Assembly: GCF_918698245.1 (NCBI RefSeq)
Contig: NZ_CAKKMS010000003.1
Location: forward strand, 372,001 to 436,000
Direction: 5' to 3'
Origin: Pedobacter sp. Bi126
GTDB taxonomy: Bacteria > Bacteroidota > Bacteroidia > Sphingobacteriales > Sphingobacteriaceae
Length of the DNA: 64,000 nucleotides
Below the pieces are notes generated by a model, which searched no databases, was not told the DNA's origin, and saw only the letters and a program-made list of their open reading frames with translations. Shown one piece after another: positions 26,804 through 34,205 of the stretch. Position numbers and translations under genes: made by a program. How positions within the stretch are numbered: position 1 is the stretch's first letter; every line of letters begins with the position of its first letter.

Positions 26804-27337
26804 TTAGATACCGTTCATTTTCATAAATGTTATCTCTTTTTCTGCGATATGATCGTCGTCAATGGCATAGGATTTAATATTGGCAATTTTCATTTCATCA
26901 ATTACATCAACAAAATTTTGGAACTTGGCCGTTTTAGCTGGCTTGATAATGACGATCATGTATTTCGCCGGATTTTGCTGATGGGTTTCTGCAACCAGTT
27001 TTTCATTTTTACTAATTTCTTTTTGAATATTTGCCACAGATATAATGTGCATATCTGCCTTTTCTATTGTACCCATGTAACAAACGGCCTTGTTGTTTTT
27101 GCCGAGCAGGATGGTCATGGTACGTGATTCGGGATAATTTTCTACAACGGCGGGATCCGTTTTATCCGGCTTAGCAATGTCTGCCGCATTTAAAGATCCC
27201 AACGAAGTGGTGAGCATAAAAAATGTAGTTAATAAAAACATCAGATCAACCATTGCGGTAAGATCTACCCTTGGAGCTGGTTTTTTGGTTCTTCCTTTCA
27301 CAGCCTTGCCGCTTTGAGATTCGTTTAGAGTTGCCAT
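26804..27337 (-). CDS. ExbD/TolR family protein
   Basis: A 177-residue inner-membrane protein with a short cytosolic N-terminus, one membrane segment (VDLTAMVDLMFLLTTFFMLTTSL, with the key Asp of the family) and a periplasmic domain. ExbD proteins convert the proton gradient into work together with ExbB and TonB, usually for outer-membrane import. No ExbB or TonB gene is adjacent, so it is an orphan that may join a system encoded elsewhere. The proline-rich KKPAPRVDLT start is typical of Bacteroidota ExbD. Confidence 0.9.
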   Translation of the reverse strand: MATLNESQSGKAVKGRTKKPAPRVDLTAMVDLMFLLTTFFMLTTSLGSLNAADIAKPDKTDPAVVENYPESRTMTILLGKNNKAVCYMGTIEKADMHIISVANIQKEISKNEKLVAETHQQNPAKYMIVIIKPAKTAKFQNFVDVIDEMKIANIKSYAIDDDHIAEKEITFMKMNGI

Positions 27338-27383
27338 AATAATTTAGGTTTTTAATGATGATGACAAGCCTTATCAAATTGCA

Positions 27384-27412
27384 TAAAAAAAGCGATTAAA
27401 AATTTAACCGCT
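27384..27412 (-). terminator. Terminator after sodC
   Basis: On the minus strand AGCGGTTAAA and TTTAATCGCT (27403-27412 with 27391-27400) form a stem followed by a run of seven T. It lies beyond a REP-like element, downstream of the superoxide dismutase gene and upstream of exbD. Confidence 0.7.
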
Positions 27413-27420
27413 TAAGAAAA

Positions 27421-27536
27421 GTCGTCATTGCGAGGAGGAATCCCGAATGTTCGGGAAAGTAATCTTACAACTTTGGATTTATGACTACCGCATTAAGATT
27501 GCTTCGTTGGCTGAAAAAGCCTTCTCGCAATGACGA
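27421..27536. repeat. REP-like palindromic repeat
   Basis: GTCGTCATTGCGAGGAGGAA at the left and CTTCTCGCAATGACGA at the right, with CCCGAATGTTCGGG and AGTAATCTT/AAGATTGCTT pairs inside. It is the longest well-paired REP-like element of the window, at the 3' end of sodC. Confidence 0.75.
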
Positions 27537-27552
27537 TCATATTAATATAATG

Positions 27553-28083
27553 TTACTTCACTGCTTCAATTACACCGCAACCCACCCTTGGACCTGAGTT
27601 ACCAGTTGGTTGTGTAGTATAATCGTCGGTACCACCATGTACAATAATTCCACGACCGATAATATTTTTAATATCGCCATCCTTAATGCTCCATCTATCG
27701 GTAGTAACCGAAAGCGTGGCATGACCTTTATTATCTAACATGATGTTGCCAATGTCACCGCTGTGATAATTGGCAGATCCCCATTTGCCGTGAGCTTCTT
27801 TAGTTGGGTTCCAGTGGCCGTGTGTATTTTCGCCCATATTGCCACAATCGCCATGTTCGTGAAAGTGGACCGCAACATTACTGTCTGCACGTGCAGCAAA
27901 ATTCATCTCGATATCCATTTTAATTTTTCCATCACTTAGTTCGTAAAACTTTGCTGTTCCAATGGTTTTTGTATGATCAGCTGTTTCAGTCAAAGTGGCC
28001 TGGGCAATTTCTTTGTCGGTTTTGGCACAACCACTGATAAGTGCTACGCCTGCAATAGCTAAGCTTAAAAGATATTTTTTCAT
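27553..28083 (-). CDS. sodC: Cu/Zn superoxide dismutase lipoprotein
   Basis: A 176-residue exported enzyme that removes superoxide in the periplasm or at the cell surface. The signal peptide ends in a lipobox (LISGC, Cys19). Copper ligands are in VAVHFHEHGDCG (His73, His75) and near IIVHGG (His149); zinc ligands are His90, His98, His107 and Asp110 in the THGHWNP to YHSGD region. Cys80 and Cys169 can form the structural disulfide. It is divergent from the next gene and monocistronic. Confidence 0.93.
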   Translation of the reverse strand: MKKYLLSLAIAGVALISGCAKTDKEIAQATLTETADHTKTIGTAKFYELSDGKIKMDIEMNFAARADSNVAVHFHEHGDCGNMGENTHGHWNPTKEAHGKWGSANYHSGDIGNIMLDNKGHATLSVTTDRWSIKDGDIKNIIGRGIIVHGGTDDYTTQPTGNSGPRVGCGVIEAVK

Positions 28084-28202
28084 TTTCTAAAAATTTAGTT
28101 TAGATATGAAACAGATTGACAATCATTTGGTTTGCTTTAAAAAGAAGGATCTGAAAACCATTTTAAATGCCACTTGTTTAATCAGTATAAAATCGTATAA
28201 CT

Positions 28203-28550
28203 ATGGAACAGCCAATTGCAATGAACACTTTAAGTCAAATTTTGGAGAAATTGAGGCTGAAAGGAAAAGATAACGAATTAAAAATTTCTGATCATGGTAA
28301 GATGCAAAGTAAATCGCTCGGAAAAATTTATAAACCCGAAGATCTAACCATTGTTAAAACTTATCGGTTTGAAGGAGACTCAGACCCTGCAGACAATTCA
28401 GTATTGTATCTGGTAGAAGATCAGGAAAAAAATATTGGGTATATATTAGATGCTTACGGTATCTATTCTGATAATGAAGGACCGGCATTTGATGATTTCT
28501 TAAAGAAGATTCCTACCGAAAATAGAGATGAACAGGAGCTTTTTTGTTAA
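28203..28550 (+). CDS. Small conserved Bacteroidota protein (mislabelled PRPP synthetase-type)
   Basis: A 115-residue soluble protein. The blocks KIYKPEDLTIVKTYRFEGDSDPADNSVLYLV and IGYILDAYGIYSD match a small Bacteroidota family often named phosphoribosylpyrophosphate synthetase in databases. However, it lacks any PRPP-binding motif, so that name should not be trusted. A second ATG at 28221 is a possible start. Function is unknown. A terminator follows. Confidence 0.75.
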   Translation: MEQPIAMNTLSQILEKLRLKGKDNELKISDHGKMQSKSLGKIYKPEDLTIVKTYRFEGDSDPADNSVLYLVEDQEKNIGYILDAYGIYSDNEGPAFDDFLKKIPTENRDEQELFC

Positions 28551-28571
28551 TAGCCTAAAAATTTAATTTAG

Positions 28572-28605
28572 AGGGAGAATTAGCGTAATCTGATTCTCCC
28601 TTTTT
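28572..28605 (+). terminator. Rho-independent terminator
   Basis: GGGAGAAT (28573-28580) pairs with ATTCTCCC (28593-28600), followed by TTTTTG, 22 nt after the stop of the 115-residue gene. Confidence 0.85.
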
Positions 28606-28618
28606 GTATTTTAAAATA

Positions 28619-28645
28619 TTGGCAGGTTATAATTCCGTAATTTTG
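28619..28645 (+). promoter_or_regulatory. Promoter of the EamA transporter gene
   Basis: TTG (28619-28621) and a perfect -7 box TAATTTTG (28638-28645) with a 16-nt spacer, 21 nt before the ATG at 28667. This supports that ATG over an in-frame start at 28604 that lies inside the preceding terminator. Confidence 0.6.
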
Positions 28646-28666
28646 CGCCTCATTTACGAGAACCGA

Positions 28667-29518
28667 ATGAAAAGCAAAATCAATATCCCACCCATACCGG
28701 CCGTTTTACTGTCTATTATCAGTGTGCAGTGTGGGGCGGCAATTGCAAAAGGGCTTTTCCCACAAATTGGTGCTGCTGCTACCGCATCGTTACGGATCGG
28801 TTTATCAGCGATCATCTTATTAATCGCTTTTAGGCCAAACCTATTTAAATTAAATGCCAAACAATGGAAATATGTTACCCTATACGGTGTTTGCTTAGGG
28901 GTAATGAATATGGTTTTCTATATGGCCATAGCAAGAATTCCGATTGGTTTAGGCGTAACTTTAGAATTTGTTGGCCCATTGGGCCTGGCTATTTTTGGAT
29001 CTAAAAAACCTATAGATTTCCTTTGGGTAATACTGGCCGCAGCCGGCATCGCACTAATTGCCCCCTGGACCAGTACAGGACTAAATGTTGTCGGTGCATT
29101 ACTGGCACTTTTAGCAGGCATTTTTTGGGCAGCCTATATTATACTGGGTGGTAGGATCTCAAAAATAATGAAAGGTGGTGATGCTGTTGCCATTGGAATG
29201 TTATTCGCTACTATAGTCATCTTGCCATTTGGTATTTTTAGCGACGGTTTAAGTGGCCTTAATCCGAAATTACTGGGCTTAGGAGCAGCGCTTGCTCTAC
29301 TATCAAGCGCCATCCCATTTACCCTCGAAATGAGAGCCCTTAAGCAGCTCCCTGCCCGGACTTTCAGTATTTTAATGAGCCTCGAACCCGCCATGGCTTC
29401 ATTAGCTGCACTCGTTTTTTTACAAGAATACCTCACTTTAAAAGAGTGTTTTGCCGTGGCTTTCGTTGTTATTGCTTCTACGGGTTCTTCGTTAACAGCC
29501 AGGCGTGCAAAACTGTAA
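28667..29518 (+). CDS. EamA/DMT family transporter, RhtA-like
   Basis: A 283-residue inner-membrane protein with ten hydrophobic segments in two repeated EamA halves. The features SVQCGAAIAKGLFPQIGAAATASLRI and FYMAIARIPIGLGVTLEFVGPL are those of the RhtA (threonine/homoserine exporter) group; a role in exporting amino acids or similar compounds is inferred. The start at 28667 is set by the promoter box and by the family N-terminus. Its end abuts the convergent quinol monooxygenase-like gene. Confidence 0.88.
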   Translation: MKSKINIPPIPAVLLSIISVQCGAAIAKGLFPQIGAAATASLRIGLSAIILLIAFRPNLFKLNAKQWKYVTLYGVCLGVMNMVFYMAIARIPIGLGVTLEFVGPLGLAIFGSKKPIDFLWVILAAAGIALIAPWTSTGLNVVGALLALLAGIFWAAYIILGGRISKIMKGGDAVAIGMLFATIVILPFGIFSDGLSGLNPKLLGLGAALALLSSAIPFTLEMRALKQLPARTFSILMSLEPAMASLAALVFLQEYLTLKECFAVAFVVIASTGSSLTARRAKL

Positions 29519-29803
29519 TCAGGCCAGTTTTTCTGTTTTATAAATTACAATACCATCCGTTAACATATCTGCTTGCGCTACAAAGGCTAAAATATAAGAC
29601 TGCTGATCGTGGAGATCCAAACCTGCCTGATCTTTCCATTCCTCTTGAAAAATAAAAGTATTATCAACTGCAGATTCATGCAGATCATACTGAATGCAGG
29701 CTTCCTCTTTGCGGGAATTTACAACCATATCCAGCAGCATAGTTCTTAATGCCGCTGTGGTTTCTTTCTTACTTTTAACAATTGCTGTTAGATAAATGCT
29801 CAT
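29519..29803 (-). CDS. Antibiotic biosynthesis monooxygenase-type protein (YgiN-like)
   Basis: A 94-residue ABM-fold protein (ferredoxin-like dimer). Landmarks are LTAIVKSKKETTAALRTMLLDMV, CIQYDLHES, and FIFQEEWKDQAGLDLHDQQSYI, which carries the conserved W and histidine. E. coli YgiN oxidises menadiol and is encoded beside the quinone reductase MdaB; here the gene overlaps an mdaB-like gene by 29 nt, the same pairing. The two may form a quinone redox cycle (inference by analogy). Confidence 0.85.
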   Translation of the reverse strand: MSIYLTAIVKSKKETTAALRTMLLDMVVNSRKEEACIQYDLHESAVDNTFIFQEEWKDQAGLDLHDQQSYILAFVAQADMLTDGIVIYKTEKLA

Positions 29804-30404
29804 ATACTGCTGTATTTAAAAAATTTTGGGTTAAATGTTCCTCATGCAATTTAAGTGCACTTCTAATATCTGCATTCTTTTCTACATCGTGAAAATGGAT
29901 GCCATCTATGCGTTCCATTCCGGTAAAAGCGTTCATTCTATGAAAACCAAATAATACACCATCATCTACACTGGTTTCCATAAAAAATTCTTCAGGTAAG
30001 GTAAATGCTTCTTTGGGTGCGTTCCACGATGATGTTACCATGTACTTACGGCCATGCAACATCCCTCCGGTGCCGTAGTTTCTTGTCGGATTATCTGCTT
30101 TACGGCCATCACTTACATAAATTCCTTTTTTATGCCCTTCGGTAAACACAACATCGATATATTGTTTAAACCCATATGGTAACTGAAACCACCAGATGGG
30201 TGTATGGTAAATTACAACATCTGCCCAAACATATTTTTCTACTTCCTCTTTCGGGTCGTAATCATGATTGATGTTAGTTGTTTTCACTTCGAAATCTGCC
30301 AATGAGGAAAAGAAACTGGCTGTAGCATCAGCTATTGTTTCGTTAAATCTGCCGCCTGAGTGACCAAACTTTTGTCCTCCGTTGATGATGAATATTTTTG
30401 TCAT
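29775..30404 (-). CDS. mdaB: NAD(P)H quinone reductase, MdaB-like
   Basis: A 209-residue flavodoxin-fold quinone reductase. Residues 3-15 (IFIINGGQKFGHS) form the FMN/FAD phosphate loop; the active-site region is DVVIYHTPIWWFQLPYGFKQYIDVVFTEG, followed by GTGGMLHGRKYMVTSSWNAP. E. coli MdaB reduces quinones by two electrons, guarding against redox cycling. It is the first gene of a two-gene unit with the ygiN-like gene and faces a LysR regulator, with divergent -7 boxes between. Confidence 0.9.
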   Translation of the reverse strand: MTKIFIINGGQKFGHSGGRFNETIADATASFFSSLADFEVKTTNINHDYDPKEEVEKYVWADVVIYHTPIWWFQLPYGFKQYIDVVFTEGHKKGIYVSDGRKADNPTRNYGTGGMLHGRKYMVTSSWNAPKEAFTLPEEFFMETSVDDGVLFGFHRMNAFTGMERIDGIHFHDVEKNADIRSALKLHEEHLTQNFLNTAVYEHLSNSNC

Positions 30405-30427
30405 TTCGTTTTTCTTTTTTGATAAGA

Positions 30428-30435
30428 CAAAATTA
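30428..30435 (-). promoter_or_regulatory. -7 promoter element of mdaB-like operon
   Basis: Minus strand TAATTTTG, a perfect TAnnTTTG match, 23 nt before the mdaB start. Confidence 0.5.
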
Positions 30436-30447
30436 CAGCGCCTAAAT

Positions 30448-30474
30448 CTATTATTAAAACAAGTTAATTCATAG
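30448..30474. promoter_or_regulatory. Palindrome between mdaB and lysR, candidate LysR operator
   Basis: CTAT-T-ATTAA-AACAAG-TTAAT-TC-ATAG is nearly two-fold symmetric with one extra base. It lies between the two divergent -7 boxes, where LysR proteins commonly bind. Binding is inferred. Confidence 0.4.
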
Positions 30475-30479
30475 CTTTG
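30472..30479 (+). promoter_or_regulatory. -7 promoter element of the LysR gene
   Basis: TAGCTTTG, a perfect match to TAnnTTTG, 24 nt before the ATG at 30504. The in-frame TTG at 30477 lies inside this box, so 30504 is the start. Confidence 0.5.
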
Positions 30480-30503
30480 TATCAGAATTATAATAGAAAG
30501 ATT

Positions 30504-31406
30504 ATGGTTAATTTAGAATGGTACAGAAGTTTTAAGGCAATTTATAAAACAGGGACCTTAACCGGTGCGGCAGAGAACCTGTTTATTTCGCAGCCTGGGG
30601 TAAGTTTGCATTTAAGTTCTTTAGAAAGTTACGTCGGCTATAAGTTGTTCGAACGTACGGGCAGGAAGATGATTCCCACCGAAAAAGGGAAAGTGCTTTA
30701 TAATTTCATTGTAGAGCCGCTTACAAAACTTGAGGATGCCGAAAAACATTTTCAAAAAAGCACAGAAAAACATACACCAACCATTAGCGTAGGCATGTGT
30801 TTCGAAACTTTTCAGATTACGCTCGAACAATATATTTCTACACTTCCTTTTAATGTGATTATCCGTTTTGGCGAATATCCTGAAATGTTAGACCAATTGG
30901 ATAAAGGTATTTTAGACCTGATTATCACCCCACAAAAAGGCAATTCTGCTAATGTAGAACACGAGGCTTTTTCTTCCGAAACCATTGTTTTAGTGGGTGG
31001 AATAGAAACTGATGGGCAAACTTTTGATTCGTTAGTTAAAAAGAAAGATTTAGCCGGAATGGAAGCCTGGTTAAAACAGCAAAAATGGTATGGAACAGCT
31101 GGCGATATGGAGCACCTTCTACGTTTCTGGCAGCTTAACTTTGGCAAGCATGCCGATTTTCGCCCTAATTACATTGTACCTAACCTCAATTCGATTGTGC
31201 GCTGCTTATCTGGAGGAAAAGGCCTGGCTATCATACCCGATTTTCTTTGCAAAAAAGAAGTTGAAGAAGGAAAAGTAAAAGTAATTTGGGAAGGCACCTC
31301 AAAACTGACAAACACTTTATATTTTGGTTGTAGGAAAAACACCCAGTATGCGTCAGAAATCCACATCATTAAAAAACTTTTTAAGGAGGTTATGGTTAGT
31401 ATATAG
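30504..31406 (+). CDS. LysR family transcriptional regulator
   Basis: A 300-residue LysR regulator. The N-terminal winged helix is clear (LEWYRSFKAIYKTGTLTGAAENLFISQPGVSLHLSSLE, KLFERTGRKMIPTEKG). The C-terminal effector domain holds ISVGMCFETFQITLEQY and GLAIIPDFLCKKEV. It is divergent from the mdaB-ygiN pair and probably controls it, perhaps in response to quinones or other redox-active compounds (inference). Confidence 0.9.
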   Translation: MVNLEWYRSFKAIYKTGTLTGAAENLFISQPGVSLHLSSLESYVGYKLFERTGRKMIPTEKGKVLYNFIVEPLTKLEDAEKHFQKSTEKHTPTISVGMCFETFQITLEQYISTLPFNVIIRFGEYPEMLDQLDKGILDLIITPQKGNSANVEHEAFSSETIVLVGGIETDGQTFDSLVKKKDLAGMEAWLKQQKWYGTAGDMEHLLRFWQLNFGKHADFRPNYIVPNLNSIVRCLSGGKGLAIIPDFLCKKEVEEGKVKVIWEGTSKLTNTLYFGCRKNTQYASEIHIIKKLFKEVMVSI

Positions 31407-31441
31407 TTTATATTGAAAATGATCAGGTTAGATCCCTGATT

Positions 31442-31449
31442 TAATTTTG
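31442..31449 (+). promoter_or_regulatory. -7 promoter element before the histidine kinase
   Basis: TAATTTTG, a perfect TAnnTTTG match, 50 nt upstream of the kinase ATG. Confidence 0.45.
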
Positions 31450-31499
31450 CTTAGACAATAGATAAATAATTATTTCAGATAATACTTTAAGCTTCCATA

Positions 31500-33992
31500 A
31501 TGAGTTATCCTAATCACCTCTTAAGTAGCGATCAATTATTAGAAGTTTTTAATTTGACCCATACGGCCACAGCTGTTCATGTTGGCGAAACGGCCATAAT
31601 TCAGGCGGCAAATGATGCAATGCTCAGCATTTGGGGAAAAGACAGGAGCGTGATCGGAAAATCGCTGGAAGACGCCTTACCAGAGTTAAGGGGACAGCCT
31701 TTTATTGAGATGTTCAGGAAAGTTTGGTTAGAAGGCTTAGTTATCTCAGGAAAAGATACCGCAGCGGATTTGGTGATCGACGGTAAACTGCAAACATTTT
31801 ATTTTGATTTTGAATACCGGGCGATAAAAAACGATGCGGGTAAAACCATCTGCATTTTACATACGGCAATTGATGTAAGCGAGCGGGTATTTAGACAGCA
31901 GGCTGTGGAACAGGCGCTTGAAAGAGAAGAGGCGTTACAACGCGAGCAAACTTTAAACGAAGAACTGGCGGCAACAGTAGAAGAACTTGCCACAACCAAT
32001 GAAGAGCTTGTGGCCACCAATGAAGAACTCCAGGAAACACAAGAAACGCTGCACGTTTTAAACAACGAACTGGAATTAAGGGTTGTTGAGCGCTTTAACC
32101 AGCTTTCGGAAAGCGAAAAACGTTTTAGGACCATGGCAGAAGGAACCGATATTTTTATTGCTGTTGCTGATGAAAGTGGAAATGCCGTTTATTTTAATAA
32201 ATCGTGGGTAAAACTCACGGGCCGATCGATGAAAGACCTGCTCGACTTTGGCTGGGCAGATTTAATTCATCCTGAAGACAGGGATAGGTATATAAATATT
32301 TACCTTTCGGCCCTTGCCGAAAAAAAACCTTTTACCGGCGAATTTAGAATACTCACCAAAAAAGGCGACTACAGATGGTTGCTGGCTAGCGGCCCTCCAC
32401 GTTTTCATGCCGATGGCTCATTTGCTGGTTACATTAGCTCCTGCATTGACATTACAGAACGGAAGTTAATTGAAATAGAGCGACTTAATCTAAACAAACT
32501 TATAGAGGCGAGTTCAGAATTTATAGGCATTGCCGAATTGGACATGTCAATCCAATACCTAAATCCTGCCGCATTACAAAAACTAGGTTGGTCCGGCATT
32601 TCGAACAGAACAATCTTAGATTGTGTTTTTCCTGAGGATCGATTAATGGCGGAGAAAATTCTACCCGAGATTTTAAAGAATAATACCTTCAGACAGGAGA
32701 TTCGATTCTGGAATGAAAAAACAGGACATCCTTTTTGGATTGAATGGAATGGCTTTGCCATTCGAAATGAAACCGATGAAATAGTTGCCATTGCTACGGT
32801 AAGTCCTGATATTACAGAGCGAAAACTTTATCAGGAAGAACTGCAAGGTATAAATATGGAAATGGCAGCAGCAAACGAAGAGCTGGCCACTACAAATGAA
32901 GAACTTGCTAAAACGCATGATGACCTGATCAAGTACACCAACAAACTATCAGACAGTGAGGAAAAACTCAGACAGGCGATAGAAACCGGCAGAATGGGTA
33001 CTTGGAGCATAAATCCGAAAACACTTGAAGTTACCATGTCGAGCTTTGTTAAGGACCTGCTGGGCTTGCCTTTGGATAAACCTGCAGAAATGGATATGAT
33101 TACGAAGGCCGTGAATCCGGATTACCATAACATGCTTATTTCGGCGCTGGATAATGCCATGAAAAACCATTCACCTAGCGATATGGAATACCCGATTAAC
33201 AATTTAATCAACGGGCAGGAAAAATGGGTTAGAGCAACCGGGCGTGTATTTTTAGACCAACAAGGAAACCCAACGGAGTATTCTGGCCTTTTCATCGATA
33301 TTACGGAGCAAAAATTAGATGAGATTCGAAAAAACGACTTCATTGGAATGGTAAGTCACGAGTTAAAAACACCGCTAACTGCAATTAATGGTTTTGTGCA
33401 GGTCTTGCAGCGCAAAGCAAAAAAAGATGAAGATAATTATGCCATTATCGCTTTAGATAAGGCGCACAGCCAGATCAGGAAAATGACCGCCATGATTAAT
33501 GGTTTCTTAAATGTATCCCGTTTAGAATCGGGCAAGCTGCTTATCGAAAAAACAAACTTTAGCTTAGATGAGCTGCTGAAAGAAACCATCGAAGAAACTT
33601 ATGTGTCACAATCTTCGCATCAAATTATATTAAACCCAACATGCGAGGTCAACATCAATGCCGATCGGAATAAAATCGGGAATGTGCTTTCTAACCTCAT
33701 CAGCAATGGTTTAAAATACTCAGACAATGGTACACGTATCGAGATTACCTGCAAATTGCACGATACTGAGGTTGAAATTCAGATTAAAGATGAGGGAATA
33801 GGTATAAAGCCGGAAGATATTGATAAACTTTTCGAACGTTATTACCGCGTGCAGGGTAACCATACCATTTCGGGCTTTGGAATCGGGCTTTACTTAAGCG
33901 CCGAAATTATTGAAAGACATGGCGGCCAGATATGGGCAGAAAGCGAAGAAGGTAAAGGTTCCGTTTTTCATTTTACTTTGCCATTGGGTTAA
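31500..33992 (+). CDS. Multi-PAS sensor histidine kinase
   Basis: An 830-residue soluble sensor kinase with no membrane segment. Order: PAS 1 (about 10-130), a coiled coil with repeated TNEELxAT heptads (135-205), PAS 2 (205-325, ends CIDITERK), PAS 3 (330-445, ends SPDITERK), a second short coiled coil of the same heptads (450-490), PAS 4 (490-610, ends FIDITEQK). Then comes a HisKA domain (FIGMVSHELKTPLTAI, His near 620) and an ATPase domain (NxxKIGNVLSNLISNGLKYS, DEGIGI, GFGIGLYLS). There is no response regulator next to it, so its partner is elsewhere. Confidence 0.95.
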   Translation: MSYPNHLLSSDQLLEVFNLTHTATAVHVGETAIIQAANDAMLSIWGKDRSVIGKSLEDALPELRGQPFIEMFRKVWLEGLVISGKDTAADLVIDGKLQTFYFDFEYRAIKNDAGKTICILHTAIDVSERVFRQQAVEQALEREEALQREQTLNEELAATVEELATTNEELVATNEELQETQETLHVLNNELELRVVERFNQLSESEKRFRTMAEGTDIFIAVADESGNAVYFNKSWVKLTGRSMKDLLDFGWADLIHPEDRDRYINIYLSALAEKKPFTGEFRILTKKGDYRWLLASGPPRFHADGSFAGYISSCIDITERKLIEIERLNLNKLIEASSEFIGIAELDMSIQYLNPAALQKLGWSGISNRTILDCVFPEDRLMAEKILPEILKNNTFRQEIRFWNEKTGHPFWIEWNGFAIRNETDEIVAIATVSPDITERKLYQEELQGINMEMAAANEELATTNEELAKTHDDLIKYTNKLSDSEEKLRQAIETGRMGTWSINPKTLEVTMSSFVKDLLGLPLDKPAEMDMITKAVNPDYHNMLISALDNAMKNHSPSDMEYPINNLINGQEKWVRATGRVFLDQQGNPTEYSGLFIDITEQKLDEIRKNDFIGMVSHELKTPLTAINGFVQVLQRKAKKDEDNYAIIALDKAHSQIRKMTAMINGFLNVSRLESGKLLIEKTNFSLDELLKETIEETYVSQSSHQIILNPTCEVNINADRNKIGNVLSNLISNGLKYSDNGTRIEITCKLHDTEVEIQIKDEGIGIKPEDIDKLFERYYRVQGNHTISGFGIGLYLSAEIIERHGGQIWAESEEGKGSVFHFTLPLG

Positions 33993-34092
33993 TTAGCACA
34001 GCTTTTTACCGCAAAGATCACTAAGGTTTTCGCAAAGTGAGCTAAGTTTTTTCTGGAAAAATGGTCGTTACGGAATTTGCACGATCTATATT

Positions 34093-34182
34093 TTTTTGTC
34101 ATTCTGAGTGAAACGAAGAATCTTTCTCTTCTGTATGTGCTGTTACATGAAAAGATTCTTCACTGCGTTCAGAATGACAAAA
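34093..34182. repeat. REP-like inverted repeat
   Basis: TTTTTGTCATTCTGAGTGAA...AAGAATCTTT and AAAGATTCTTCACTGCGTTC...AGAATGACAAAAA pair over most of 90 bp. It lies between convergent genes (kinase and hutU) and may also terminate transcription. Confidence 0.75.
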
Positions 34183-34205
34183 AGGCGGTTTTCTTTTATA
34201 AAACT

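Noticed and set aside
28203..28550. Phosphoribosylpyrophosphate synthetase
   Set aside because: The family carries this name in databases, but the protein is 115 residues long and has no PRPP-binding or ATP-binding motif.
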